DNA of 32,618 nucleotides from Saprospiraceae bacterium (GTDB lineage Bacteria; Bacteroidota; Bacteroidia; Chitinophagales; Saprospiraceae): NCBI GenBank assembly GCA_013214355.1, contig JABSSL010000063.1, positions 1-32,618 of the forward strand, written 5' to 3'. The notes under the pieces are model-generated. The model searched no databases and was not told the DNA's origin. It saw only the letters and a program-made list of their open reading frames with translations. Within the stretch, counting starts at the first letter, position 1. Every line of letters starts with the position of its first letter. The position numbers and the translations under genes are program-made. Positions 10,494-19,001 of this stretch are shown one piece after another.

Positions 10494-10529
10494 CGGCGTT
10501 CATCTACTGGAGTAGGTGAACGCCGTTTT
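10494..10529 (+). terminator. Rho-independent terminator after the VPS10-type gene
   Basis: A 14-bp stem (cggcgttcatctac paired with gtaggtgaacgccg, one G-T pair) closes a TGGA tetraloop and is followed by TTTTC. It starts 30 bases after the stop codon at 10463. Confidence 0.85.
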
Positions 10530-10585
10530 CTTTGGCATCTACCCCATCGCTGCTAGCCATCTTCTAGGCTCTTGTTTAAGAAAAC

Positions 10586-10685
10586 TTCAATTTTTCAAAC
10601 AATTTTACAAAATAGTTGAAAAATTAAAAAAAGGCCATTAGATTTGCATTATCAAACAAATAAGTAAACTGTTTGAAAAATTGAA
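10586..10685 (+). promoter_or_regulatory. TetR promoter with three operator-like boxes
   Basis: A 15-base sequence, gtttgaaaaattgaa, lies at 10671-10685 against the start codon and its exact reverse complement lies at 10586-10600. A third, degenerate copy (gttgaaaaatta) is at 10614-10625. The first and third copies form an imperfect palindrome centred near 10607. The exact Bacteroidota -7 element TAGATTTG is at 10639-10646, with a TTG -33-like element at 10615-10617 inside the middle box, a spacing of 21 bases. Boxes upstream of, overlapping and downstream of the promoter fit autorepression by the TetR protein encoded next; that is inference. Confidence 0.65.
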
Positions 10686-10686
10686 A

Positions 10687-11313
10687 ATGGCTGAAGAAAC
10701 AAAGAAACGCGTCAACAAAAGAGATCGGATCCTGCAAACGGCTAGCGAGGTATTTGCTCGTTATGGCTATGATAAAACGACCTTGGATGATATTGGAAAA
10801 AAATGTGGTCTGAACAAAGCCTCATTATACTACTACTTTAGCAACAAGGAAGATATCTACGTACAGGTGATTATGACAGAGACCACCGTCTTCATTAATG
10901 ACCTACAAGCACAAACGGCCAGTATAATCAGTACGGCAGATAAAATTCGACATTACCTCATCGAAAGAGTTAAGCGGTACGAAGCGGTCTTGAATCTTAC
11001 CCAGCTTTCTTTTGAAGCCCTACAGAAAGTTGAACCACTTTTTCAGGAGCTATATGTGACCGTTAGAGAAAAAGAGGTTGATTTTCTAGAATCTCTGTTA
11101 CAAGCCGGCATCGAAGCGGGAGAAATTGTTGATACACATACGGCTAGAGAATTAGCAGAAAGTTTTTTTCTAGTCTCTGACGCCATTAAACACGATCGAC
11201 AGACGCAATCTAATTTATACCGAGCCGAGGCGCAGCAGCATGACTATGCTAAGATTGAGCAACGGCTGTCTAATATTATTCAGTGGATTTTTAAGGGCCT
11301 AGCCAAAGATTAA
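10687..11313 (+). CDS. TetR/AcrR-family transcriptional regulator
   Basis: A DNA-binding dimeric repressor of 208 residues. The N-terminal helix-turn-helix (about residues 12-58) has the classic TetR pattern RILQTASEVFARYGYDKTTL, then GLNKASLYYYFSNKEDIY. The rest is the helical ligand-binding and dimer domain, without recognisable ligand residues. The ATG at 10687 is chosen over an in-frame TTG at 10681 because TTG sits inside the operator-like box. The promoter carries three related boxes, which suggests autoregulation. Targets could include the neighbouring propeller gene or the fadN/fadA genes 4 kb away, because Bacteroidota TetR proteins close to fad genes often answer to acyl-CoA; TTTCAAAC also occurs before fadN. 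That link is speculative. Confidence 0.9.
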   Translation: MAEETKKRVNKRDRILQTASEVFARYGYDKTTLDDIGKKCGLNKASLYYYFSNKEDIYVQVIMTETTVFINDLQAQTASIISTADKIRHYLIERVKRYEAVLNLTQLSFEALQKVEPLFQELYVTVREKEVDFLESLLQAGIEAGEIVDTHTARELAESFFLVSDAIKHDRQTQSNLYRAEAQQHDYAKIEQRLSNIIQWIFKGLAKD

Positions 11314-11438
11314 ATCCGCGAATAATCACCAAAGCAGCTCTACCGGATAGTAGTAGCTCCTATTTACTCTTGGGGATCCTATTGTACCCCATCTTTCAGC
11401 CATTGACCTAATTACTTCACGGTTTTAAACAATTGGAC

Positions 11439-12575
11439 ATGAAATTCTTAAAATATACCCTAGGAATACTCCTAGGCCTGATACTGGTATTGGCCATCTT
11501 TCTCAGAGTTCGCTACGGCGGCGGATCCTTTTACCCTGACCTATCCACAGATCCTGCCCTCCCAGCCTCAGCCCTGGAGGAGGTATTCGCCTTCGATGAA
11601 CCACTTGGCAATCTTGCTGTCTCCGCCGATAACCGGATTTTCTTCACGGTGCACCCCGAATCACGTCCTTCCACCAATAAAGTCATGGAGATCGTTAATG
11701 GAAAGGCTATCCCCTACCCTAACCAAGATTTTCAATCCTCGCACTTCATCACTGTACTCGGGATGTTCATTGATTTACAGAATCGACTGTGGACCATTGA
11801 CCATGGTAACCATGGCTTCCAAGCGGTGAGATTACTGGCTTTTGATCTCACCACCAATGAAGTGGTTCACGACTATACTTTCCCTGGTGCAGTGGCCGAA
11901 AAGGGATCATTCTTTAATGACCTACAGGTTTCTCCAGATGGGAAGCAAGTTTACGTAGCAGATGTGAGTTTCTTCGGTAAGAATCCGTCGTTGGTGGTAT
12001 ATGATATGGAAAAAGGACAGTCCAGAAGGCTGCTGGAAGATCACCCCTCCCTTGTCGCCCAAAATTGGATTCCCCGTAACAAGACGAAAACAATGAAGTT
12101 CTTTGGGGGAATGGTAAACTTAAAACCAGGAATCGATGGCCTTGTGATTGACGCTACCGGAGAATGGATCTATTATGGTGCGATGGCACATGACGGACTG
12201 TTCAAGGTTCGTACTTCCGATCTTATGGACTATGAATTAACGGCCTCTGAGTTAGCTCAGCAGGTAGTGAGAGTAGGTACTAAACCACTGAGCGATGGCT
12301 TGAGTATTGATACGCTTAATAATATTTACATCACCGATGTAGATCATGGTAGTATTGTGCGGATGAGCCCATCGGGAGATCTGCAAACCCTGATCCAGGA
12401 TGTTGACCGCATTCGGTGGGCGGATGGTTGCAGCTATGGAGGTGACGGTTATCTATATTTTACGGATAGCGCCATCCCCGATCAGATGCTTCGATCAAAG
12501 AAACACATGCGAGCTAAGGCTCCTTATTACATTTACAGAGTCAGGCCAGGAGTAGGCGGCATTCCTGGGAGATAA
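11439..12575 (+). CDS. Membrane-anchored SMP-30/Yellow-type beta-propeller protein
   Basis: The 378-residue product starts with one membrane span or uncleaved signal (KFLKYTLGILLGLILVLAIFL) and continues as a six-bladed propeller in the periplasm. The sequence resembles the major royal jelly/Yellow branch of the SMP-30/gluconolactonase clan: NLAVSADNRIFFTVHPESRPS, then DLQNRLWTIDHGNHG, FFNDLQVSPDGKQVYVAD, and GLSIDTLNNIYITDVDHGSI. Bacterial members are thought to be lactonases or ligand-binding proteins; no specific substrate can be stated. ATG at 11439 is preferred over a TTG at 11433. It follows the TetR gene by 125 bases and could be its target. The closing PGVGGIPGR tail is short and polar. 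Confidence 0.82.
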   Translation: MKFLKYTLGILLGLILVLAIFLRVRYGGGSFYPDLSTDPALPASALEEVFAFDEPLGNLAVSADNRIFFTVHPESRPSTNKVMEIVNGKAIPYPNQDFQSSHFITVLGMFIDLQNRLWTIDHGNHGFQAVRLLAFDLTTNEVVHDYTFPGAVAEKGSFFNDLQVSPDGKQVYVADVSFFGKNPSLVVYDMEKGQSRRLLEDHPSLVAQNWIPRNKTKTMKFFGGMVNLKPGIDGLVIDATGEWIYYGAMAHDGLFKVRTSDLMDYELTASELAQQVVRVGTKPLSDGLSIDTLNNIYITDVDHGSIVRMSPSGDLQTLIQDVDRIRWADGCSYGGDGYLYFTDSAIPDQMLRSKKHMRAKAPYYIYRVRPGVGGIPGR

Positions 12576-12699
12576 TGACCACAAAACTCTACCAAGAGAG
12601 CCATTGGGACGACTTCTGCTTCTTGGGCCCCTTGCACCGCGCTTTGAATTGATCTACCTTTGGAGCTCCAAAACCAAGATTTATAAACAAAAGAGTCCT

Positions 12700-13272
12700 A
12701 TGTCTTCAACACAAGCAGATTCCATCATTAAAACCCAAGTCATGATCAGTATGGGAGCAGGTCTGGTCCCCATTCCGATCCTCGATATCGCCGCAGTAAC
12801 TGCCGTACAGCTTGATATGGTAAAACAATTGGCACAAGCCTATGGTGTGCCTAGTCAATCTGGAATCGATAAAGGACTCATTACCGCATTAACGGGTAGT
12901 ATCTTTGCCCGAATTGGAGCTAGCTTCATCAAAGTTGTACCCATTGTTGGTTCTTTATTGGGTGGCGTTTCAATGGCTATCATGTCCGGTGCCTCGACCT
13001 ATGCTGTGGGACAGGTATTCAAAAGACATTTTGAATCCGGAGGAAACTTTGCCAACTTCAATCCAAGCAGTGCTAGAGCTATTTTCGAAGAAGAATACGA
13101 AAAAGGAAAGCAGCAGGCTGAACAATGGAAAAAGGAAAAGGATCAAACCAAGAATAGTAAGGATGGTGACGCCCTAGCCAAGCTCAAACAATTGGGTGAA
13201 CTGAGAGATTCTGGGGTGATTTCCGAGGAAGAGTTTCAGCGTATGAAGGCCTCCCTCATGGATCAGATCTAA
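12700..13272 (+). CDS. DUF697-like protein with C-terminal SHOCT-like domain
   Basis: A 190-residue protein of unknown role. Residues 1-115 match the DUF697/YcjF-type pattern: an amphipathic start (STQADSIIKTQVMISMGAGLVPIPILDIAAVTAVQLDMVKQLAQAYG), a glycine-rich hydrophobic pair of segments (LITALTGSIFARIGAS and VVPIVGSLLGGVSMAIMSGAS) and a conserved AVGQVFKRHFESGG. A charged linker (about 135-160) leads to a terminal LKQLGELRDSGVISEEEFQRMKASLM, a textbook SHOCT short oligomerisation motif. It is probably associated with the inner membrane. The ATG at 12700 is chosen; an upstream TTG would add 32 residues with no conserved character. It lies 124 bases after the propeller gene. Confidence 0.8.
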   Translation: MSSTQADSIIKTQVMISMGAGLVPIPILDIAAVTAVQLDMVKQLAQAYGVPSQSGIDKGLITALTGSIFARIGASFIKVVPIVGSLLGGVSMAIMSGASTYAVGQVFKRHFESGGNFANFNPSSARAIFEEEYEKGKQQAEQWKKEKDQTKNSKDGDALAKLKQLGELRDSGVISEEEFQRMKASLMDQI

Positions 13273-13276
13273 AGAG

Positions 13277-13299
13277 GGAATAAGGCTGCTTATTGTTCC
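13277..13299. terminator. Possible weak bidirectional terminator between convergent genes
   Basis: An imperfect inverted repeat (ggaataag ... cttattgttcc, two-base bulge) sits in the 48 bases between the convergent DUF697-like gene and the outer-membrane barrel gene. T-rich sequence follows on the plus strand. The imperfect stem makes this a weak call. Confidence 0.35.
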
Positions 13300-13320
13300 A
13301 CCTCCTTTTATCTTCTATTA

Positions 13321-14034
13321 TTACATGTCAAAGTAGGGATCGTTGAGGTTTAGCGTTACGCCTAGTTGTAGTAGCAACACAGGGGTCGGAGAAGTTCGTC
13401 TCTGAAAGGCCTCAATCGGATCATCAAAAGGACCATTGGCGGCTGGATCGCGAGCAAAGTAGGTAGCATTATTGCCGGGAAGATAAGAGCAGCGAACATC
13501 CATGGTCACTGCTGGATTTCCGAATATAGCAAACTGCGCACCAGCAGCAAATCCATAACTCAAGGCGGTATCTGAGCCATTGCCACTGCTATCGGATTCA
13601 TCCGTATCTAAGAATTCAATAGTGGTGCGGGCATAAAAGTGTTTTACCCCAAAAAGTGCATCAAAATAAGGATAGATCGGAAAATCCACGAAAGGCTGAA
13701 AACGCAGGACACCATGGCCCATAAATAGATTGGTACGACTCGTCCATTCTGTATTGTCGTTGTATCGCTCTGATTCTCGATCAAAATTAAGGAAGGTTAA
13801 ATCGACTCCTGCAAAGACAGGTAATCGATTAATCTGAAAGACAAGCACTCCTCCTCCCCCGTACCCAATTTTATCAACATTAGTTCGAAGCACCTCTTGT
13901 GGAAGCCCCACCTGAAAGTACGGACTAAAAAAGATGTGATAAGGAGCATTATTCTGTTCTACTTCACGCTCTTGGGCAGAAGCGTTAAATCCGATGGCTA
14001 GCAAACAAAAAATACAAAGTAAGCGTCTATTCAT
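13321..14034 (-). CDS. Small outer-membrane beta-barrel protein of unknown function
   Basis: The 237-residue product has a signal peptide (MNRRLLCIFCLLAIGFNASAQ, cleaved after the AxA) and a mature chain of alternating hydrophobic and polar residues with aromatic girdles, such as VFAGVDLTFLNFD, LRFQPFVDFPIYPYFDALFGV and VLLLQLGVTLNLN, the look of an 8- to 10-stranded outer-membrane barrel. A Ser/Asp/Gly-rich loop (about 135-150) would be exposed. It belongs to the broad 'outer membrane beta-barrel protein' group and no transport or binding role can be assigned. An exact TAnnTTTG element upstream (14065-14072) supports expression from its own promoter, divergent from the alpha/beta hydrolase gene. 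Confidence 0.75.
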   Translation of the reverse strand: MNRRLLCIFCLLAIGFNASAQEREVEQNNAPYHIFFSPYFQVGLPQEVLRTNVDKIGYGGGGVLVFQINRLPVFAGVDLTFLNFDRESERYNDNTEWTSRTNLFMGHGVLRFQPFVDFPIYPYFDALFGVKHFYARTTIEFLDTDESDSSGNGSDTALSYGFAAGAQFAIFGNPAVTMDVRCSYLPGNNATYFARDPAANGPFDDPIEAFQRRTSPTPVLLLQLGVTLNLNDPYFDM

Positions 14035-14064
14035 ATGTAGCGTTTAGATTATTTTGAATCTACT

Positions 14065-14072
14065 CAAATATA
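14065..14072 (-). promoter_or_regulatory. -7 promoter element for the outer-membrane barrel gene
   Basis: Read on the minus strand this is TATATTTG, an exact match to the Bacteroidota TAnnTTTG element, 31 bases before the start codon at 14034. I see no convincing -33 TTTG at the usual spacing. Confidence 0.5.
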
Positions 14073-14209
14073 AGTGCAAAACACTAAAAATGTGGTTAAT
14101 AGGGCGTTAAAGGAACAAGAAGTATGGACAGAAAGGGCTGGACCTGATGCTAATATTTTCTTAAATTGCAGGAAGTACACCACTCCAATAATCCAATTCC
14201 AATCAAGCT

Positions 14210-15109
14210 ATGCCTGCTTGGGTTAGAAAACGATCAAAGTCAATGCTCACTACCACCTTCATTTTATTGGTGACTGGCTGGTTGGCAGCGGAATTTCTGT
14301 CTCCCTTTCTCATCATCATCCCTCCTCCGGGCCACCGATATGACATTCCGAATTTTAATCAAGGCTACTTCCAAGAGTTCGAGCTGGAAACTTTTGACCA
14401 ACTAAAGCTTTCTGCAGCTTTTCGTCCTTCCAATGAATCAGCAACCAAATCTGTAGTAATCTTCGTGCATGGTATTAGTGGAAAAAAAGAGCACTTCATG
14501 GGAATGGCGGATTGGCTAGCCACTCAAGGATTCGCCTCGGTTGTATTTGATGGGCGAGCACACGGGGAGAGCGGAGGTAGATATTGCACCTTTGGCTACA
14601 AGGAGAAACAAGATATCAAGGTGATAGTCCAGTGGATCCAGAAAAGACTTCCTGATACAGAAATCGGCATCTGGGGCAATTCACTAGGAGGAGCTATTGC
14701 ATTGCAGTCCCTAGCTATTGAGCCTAACTTAAGCTTTGGAATTGTACAAAGTACTTTCGCGGATCTAGAGCAGATCGTCTACGATTATCAGAACCGAATC
14801 TTGCAAGGCTTCGGTTCCAGAAGCTTGTCCAATCGAGCCTTACGCAGAGCAGGAAAGATTGCTGGCTTTGATCCTGCTAGCGTCCGCCCCGCCAAGACCG
14901 CTGAACAATTGGAACAACCTATCTTGTTGATTCATGGAGAACAGGACAAAAATATATCAGTGGATTACGCTCAACAGATCTTTCAGGCCATCCCCACTAC
15001 AAAAAAGCAATTCATCAGAATACCGGGAGCCGATCATTTTAATGTATTCGAGAAGGGCGGATCCAGATTGCATGACCAACTGATGAGCTTCTTGGCTAAA
15101 CAGAGATAG
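14210..15109 (+). CDS. Membrane-anchored alpha/beta hydrolase (serine hydrolase)
   Basis: A 299-residue serine hydrolase. It starts with a basic N-terminus and one hydrophobic span (about residues 12-35), so it is probably anchored in the inner membrane with the catalytic domain in the periplasm. The alpha/beta-hydrolase core is clear: oxyanion-side HGISG after the first strand, nucleophile elbow GNSLGG, acid residue in HGEQDK and catalytic histidine in GADHFNVF. The order and spacing resemble the peptidase S9/BAAT-like esterase group (the 'lysophospholipase' Hydrolase_4 type). Substrate cannot be assigned. It is divergent from the outer-membrane barrel gene and precedes fadN by 155 bases, so a lipase or thioesterase role in supplying fatty acids is possible but unproven. 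Confidence 0.87.
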   Translation: MPAWVRKRSKSMLTTTFILLVTGWLAAEFLSPFLIIIPPPGHRYDIPNFNQGYFQEFELETFDQLKLSAAFRPSNESATKSVVIFVHGISGKKEHFMGMADWLATQGFASVVFDGRAHGESGGRYCTFGYKEKQDIKVIVQWIQKRLPDTEIGIWGNSLGGAIALQSLAIEPNLSFGIVQSTFADLEQIVYDYQNRILQGFGSRSLSNRALRRAGKIAGFDPASVRPAKTAEQLEQPILLIHGEQDKNISVDYAQQIFQAIPTTKKQFIRIPGADHFNVFEKGGSRLHDQLMSFLAKQR

Positions 15110-15151
15110 CTAGTCAAAAATCAAGGCAAAAAGGGAGAAAAATTGGTCAAA

Positions 15152-15167
15152 TAGCGAAAATTCGCTA
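15152..15167. promoter_or_regulatory. 16-bp palindrome upstream of fadN
   Basis: TAGCGAA-AA-TTCGCTA, two perfect 7-bp arms around two bases, lies 98 bases before the fadN start codon. The size and symmetry suit an operator for a dimeric regulator. It does not match the boxes in the TetR promoter. Confidence 0.4.
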
Positions 15168-15224
15168 AATTTCAACCCGATTTAAGATTTCGATGTTATT
15201 AGAGTATATCATCATCTTTTCTAC

Positions 15225-15257
15225 AATCTTTCAAACCTAGCATTTAAAATCTTTCAA
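15225..15257 (+). repeat. Direct repeat AATCTTTCAA next to the fadN start
   Basis: The 10-base sequence occurs at 15225-15234 and 15248-15257, 23 bases apart, ending 7 bases before the fadN ATG. The first copy continues into TTTCAAAC, which also forms part of the TetR operator-like box at 10586-10600. A shared regulator is possible but the match is short. Confidence 0.3.
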
Positions 15258-15264
15258 TAATAAT

Positions 15265-17658
15265 ATGAGCAGAAGAATCAAGAAAGTAGCCGTACTAGGC
15301 TCGGGTGTAATGGGCTCCGGAATCGCCTGTCATTTCGCCAATATTGGCTTAGAAGTCCTCATGCTAGATATTGTGCCTTTTGACCTCAAAGAAGAAGAGA
15401 AGGCCGTTCCTGCCGCTCGCAATCGAATTGTGAACGGCGCATTGAAAGCAGCATTAAAAGCCAAACCCGCTGCCTTATATGATAAGTCCTTTGCGGCTCG
15501 CATCACCACCGGAAATTTCGATGACGATTTTGAAAAGATCGCAGATGCGGATTGGGTGATTGAAGTCGTGATTGAACGACTTGATATCAAGAAGCAAATC
15601 TTCGACAAAGTTGATCAATATCGCAGAGCTGGCAGTTTGATAACTTCCAATACCTCAGGGATTCCCATTCATTTGATGCTGGATGGTCGAAGTGATGACT
15701 TCAAGGCTCACTTTTGTGGAACACACTTTTTCAACCCACCTCGCTATTTACGCCTCTTCGAAATCATCCCTACTGCTGAGACCAAGCAGGAAGTAATTGA
15801 TTTCTTTATGCATTACGGTGATGTATTTCTAGGAAAGCAGACCGTTTTAGCTAAAGATACGCCGGCATTTATCGGAAACCGTATTGGGGTGTATGCTTCT
15901 GCTAAAGTGTACCAGTTGACGACGGAATTGGGACTGAACATTAGTACTGTCGACAAACTAACAGGACCGGCCATCGGCCGCCCTAAAACTGGTACTTTCC
16001 GACTAGGTGATTTGGTGGGACATGATACCGGAACGAACGTAATTAAAGGAGTCAGAGAGAATTGTCCAGATGATGAACAAGCAGGCACCTTTGTGGTCCC
16101 AAAATACATGCAATTCTTATTGGACAACAAGTTTCTGGGCAACAAGTCTGGTCAAGGCTTCTACAAGCGTACTAAGGAAAAAGATGAGAAAGGCCGTAGA
16201 ATTGTTTTGGAGTTGAACCTAGAAACACTTGAATACCAAAAGCCAGAACGGGCAGACCTACCGAGTTTGAAATTAGCCAAGCAAGTGGATGATGCGGCAA
16301 GACGAATTCCGCAGTTATTCAAATCTGAGGACAAGGGAGGAGAGTTGATCCGTAGATCCCTCTTGGGCTTATTTGCCTACTGCTCAAACCGAGTGCCAGA
16401 GATATGTAATCAGTTCTACAGTATCGATGATGCGATGAAAGCAGGTTACGCGTGGGATTTTGGACCTTTTGAATACTGGGATCTGATCGGCATCGAAGAG
16501 GGCATCAAGCAGGCGGAAGCAGAAGGTGAGACGGTGGCCGCTTGGGTGAAAGAAATGGTAGCGGCTGGACATACTACCTTCTATAAGCGAGAAGGGGGTC
16601 AAAAAAAGTATTACAATATCGATAGCAAATCATATGAGGCTATTCCAGGTGCAGAGGAGTTTATTATCCTAGATAACTATCGAGATAATGCCCCTGTATT
16701 CAAGAACGCAGAAGTGCTTCTTCACGATATTGGAGACGGCGTCTTGTGTCTTGAATTTACCAGCCCCTACAATGCTATGGGTGAAGGAGTATTGAGAGGC
16801 ATGAATGAAGCGATTCAGATTGCTGAAGAAGGAGATTGGAAGGGATTAGTGATCGGTAATAACGGAACGAATTTTAGCGTGGGTGCCAATCTTATGATGA
16901 TCGGCATGCTAGCCTACCAAGGAGATTATGACCAAATGGATATGGCTGTGAATCTATTCCAGCAAACAACCATGCGTTGTCGTTACTCTAGCATCCCCGT
17001 CGTTGCGGCAATTCAAGGAATGGCCTTGGGTGGCGGCTGCGAAACTTTAATGCACTGTGATGCTGCGGTAGTTGCTGCTGAATCTTATATCGGCTTGGTA
17101 GAAGTCGGCGTTGGCCTAATCCCTGGCGGTTCTGGTACCAAGGAGTTTGCGTTAAGAGCATCAGACTCTTTCTTTGAAGGCGACGTGCAGATCCCAAGCC
17201 TAATTGATCGCTTTAGAAATATCGCCATGGCTTCGGTGGGAACATCGGCAGCGCAAGCCTTCAACTATGGCTACATGATTCAGGGCAGAGATTCAGTGGT
17301 ACTAAATAAGGATAGAAACATCGCTGAGGCCAAGAAGAAGGTGTTGAAACTAGCAGAGAACTATACCCAACCGATCCACAGAACAGATGTAACAGTACTA
17401 GGTAGAACGGGCTTAGGGGCCTTGTATGCGGCAGCTAATGAGCTACGACTAGGCAATTACGCCTCAGAACACGACATTGTAATCGCCAAAAAAATTGCCT
17501 GGGTTCTCTGTGGTGGTGATCTAACCGGTACACAAAAAGTATCCGAACAATACCTCTTGGACTTGGAAAGAGAAGCCTTCTTGAGTCTAGCAGGCACGGA
17601 CAAGACCAAGGCCAGAATCCAGCATATGTTGCAAACGAATAAACCTTTGAGAAACTAA
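15265..17658 (+). CDS. fadN: Bifunctional 3-hydroxyacyl-CoA dehydrogenase / enoyl-CoA hydratase (FadN-type)
   Basis: This cytoplasmic enzyme performs the hydration and NAD-linked oxidation steps of fatty-acid beta-oxidation. The 797-residue chain has the dehydrogenase first: GSGVMG at 12-17 binds NAD, and His154 in CGTHFFNPPR is the catalytic histidine. A second dehydrogenase C-terminal-like segment follows (about 370-480). The crotonase domain (about 485-700) has the oxyanion motif NFSVGAN, then GMALGGGCE with its catalytic glutamate and the second glutamate in GLVEVGVGLIPGG, so both active sites appear complete. This domain order is opposite to proteobacterial FadB/FadJ and matches Bacillus FadN in order and length. 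The thiolase gene follows after 105 bases. Confidence 0.95.
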   Translation: MSRRIKKVAVLGSGVMGSGIACHFANIGLEVLMLDIVPFDLKEEEKAVPAARNRIVNGALKAALKAKPAALYDKSFAARITTGNFDDDFEKIADADWVIEVVIERLDIKKQIFDKVDQYRRAGSLITSNTSGIPIHLMLDGRSDDFKAHFCGTHFFNPPRYLRLFEIIPTAETKQEVIDFFMHYGDVFLGKQTVLAKDTPAFIGNRIGVYASAKVYQLTTELGLNISTVDKLTGPAIGRPKTGTFRLGDLVGHDTGTNVIKGVRENCPDDEQAGTFVVPKYMQFLLDNKFLGNKSGQGFYKRTKEKDEKGRRIVLELNLETLEYQKPERADLPSLKLAKQVDDAARRIPQLFKSEDKGGELIRRSLLGLFAYCSNRVPEICNQFYSIDDAMKAGYAWDFGPFEYWDLIGIEEGIKQAEAEGETVAAWVKEMVAAGHTTFYKREGGQKKYYNIDSKSYEAIPGAEEFIILDNYRDNAPVFKNAEVLLHDIGDGVLCLEFTSPYNAMGEGVLRGMNEAIQIAEEGDWKGLVIGNNGTNFSVGANLMMIGMLAYQGDYDQMDMAVNLFQQTTMRCRYSSIPVVAAIQGMALGGGCETLMHCDAAVVAAESYIGLVEVGVGLIPGGSGTKEFALRASDSFFEGDVQIPSLIDRFRNIAMASVGTSAAQAFNYGYMIQGRDSVVLNKDRNIAEAKKKVLKLAENYTQPIHRTDVTVLGRTGLGALYAAANELRLGNYASEHDIVIAKKIAWVLCGGDLTGTQKVSEQYLLDLEREAFLSLAGTDKTKARIQHMLQTNKPLRN

Positions 17659-17763
17659 GCGATTGTCAAGCCTGACCAGAGGATGGTCAAGTAATGGAAG
17701 GGCAGCTTGCCTAACCTATTTCTCGAATCACCAGTTTTTCACTGGTTTCAAATTAATATAATC

Positions 17764-18936
17764 ATGGAAGCATATATTGTAAAAGCATATCGTTCGGCAG
17801 TCGGTCGAGCTAAGAAAGGAGGGTTCCGAAATTACCGCTCTGATGACCTGGCTGTTGATGTTTTAGAACACTTATTGGCTCAGACTCCTGAGCTAGATCC
17901 CAAATTAGTCGATGATGTATTCGTCGGATGTGCCAACCCTGAAGGAGAACAAGGGCTGCAGATAGGACGTCAAATATCCATGCGTGCCTTGGGGAAAGAT
18001 GTACCCGGCGTTACCGTTAACCGATACTGTGCCTCTGGCCTGGAGACCATCTCTATGGCAGTGGCAAAGGTTCGTGCTGGGATGGGACAGATTTATTTAG
18101 CTGGTGGTGCTGAAAGTATGAGTGCTATCCCCATGACAGGATATAAGTTGGCTCCTAGCTACAAGGTGGCAAGCAGTACGCCAAATTATTTGGCCAGTAT
18201 GGGTCTGACCGCCGAAGCAGTCGCCGGCAAATACAATATCAGTCGAGAGGCAGCAGATGAATTTGCCTATAAGTCTCATGTAAAGGCTGCCGCAGCCATT
18301 GATGGCGGGAAATTCAAAAGCCAAATTGTACCTGTCGAAGTAGATCATGTTTTTGTGAAAGACAATAAAAGGGTTTCTACTACACAAACTGTTGATACAG
18401 ACGAAGGTGTACGCAGAAGTACGACTACAGAGGTACTAGGAAAACTCCGGCCAGTATTTGCTCAGGGTGGTGTTGTTACCGCAGGGAACTCTTCACAAAC
18501 TTCAGACGGGGCGGCCTTTGTACTGGTGATGAGTGAAGAAATGGTCAAGCAACTCAACTTGACTCCGATCGCCCGTATGGTGGCTTGTTCCGTAGCAGGC
18601 GTAGATCCTTTGTACATGGGCATTGGACCCTGCGCAGCCATTCCAAAGGCCCTACAACAGGCCAACCTAAAGCTTGACGACATTGAGCAAATTGAATTAA
18701 ACGAAGCTTTCGCGGCTCAGTCATTAGCCGTAATCCAAGAAGCGGGCTTGAATCCAGACATCGTAAACGTCAATGGTGGAGCTATCGCTTTGGGACACCC
18801 ACTGGGTTGTACAGGAGCTAAGTTGACTACGCAACTATTAAATGAAATGGAGTTGCGCAATCAGAAGTACGGTATGGTGACTGCCTGTGTAGGTGGTGGC
18901 CAAGGTATAGCCGGCATCTTTGAGCGCTTGAACTAA
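17764..18936 (+). CDS. fadA: Acetyl-CoA acyltransferase (3-ketoacyl-CoA thiolase)
   Basis: The thiolase cleaves 3-ketoacyl-CoA with CoA to give acetyl-CoA and a shortened acyl-CoA, the last step of each beta-oxidation turn. The 390-residue protein has the acyl-binding Cys89 in [11 protein letters not shown], the [16 protein letters not shown] motif with His345, and Cys375 in ACVGGGQG, the full catalytic set. The ATG at 17764 ([15 protein letters not shown]) is chosen because it gives the family's normal N-terminus; an in-frame TTG would add 19 unrelated residues. The 105-base gap after fadN holds a 6-bp hairpin (17673-17689) that is too short to be a clear terminator, so the two genes are likely co-transcribed. 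An acyl-CoA dehydrogenase, the third member of Bacillus fadNAE, is not next to it. Confidence 0.95.
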   Translation: MEAYIVKAYRSAVGRAKKGGFRNYRSDDLAVDVLEHLLAQTPELDPKLVDDVFVGCANPEGEQGLQIGRQISMRALGKDVPGVTVNRYCASGLETISMAVAKVRAGMGQIYLAGGAESMSAIPMTGYKLAPSYKVASSTPNYLASMGLTAEAVAGKYNISREAADEFAYKSHVKAAAAIDGGKFKSQIVPVEVDHVFVKDNKRVSTTQTVDTDEGVRRSTTTEVLGKLRPVFAQGGVVTAGNSSQTSDGAAFVLVMSEEMVKQLNLTPIARMVACSVAGVDPLYMGIGPCAAIPKALQQANLKLDDIEQIELNEAFAAQSLAVIQEAGLNPDIVNVNGGAIALGHPLGCTGAKLTTQLLNEMELRNQKYGMVTACVGGGQGIAGIFERLN

Positions 18937-18962
18937 TTACATTTTCATAGAACAGCATAATT

Positions 18963-19001
18963 CAGGAGTCTTTCTTTACAGGGAGACTCCTGTTTCTTTT
19001 T
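18963..19001 (+). terminator. Rho-independent terminator after fadA
   Basis: A 9-bp stem (caggagtct at 18963-18971 with agactcctg at 18984-18992) and 12-base loop are followed by TTTCTTTTTATTT. It lies 26 bases after the fadA stop codon and ends the fad unit. Confidence 0.85.

Noticed and set aside
17673-17689. 6-bp inverted repeat between fadN and fadA as a terminator
   Set aside because: The stem is short and no T-run follows; co-transcription of the two genes is more likely.
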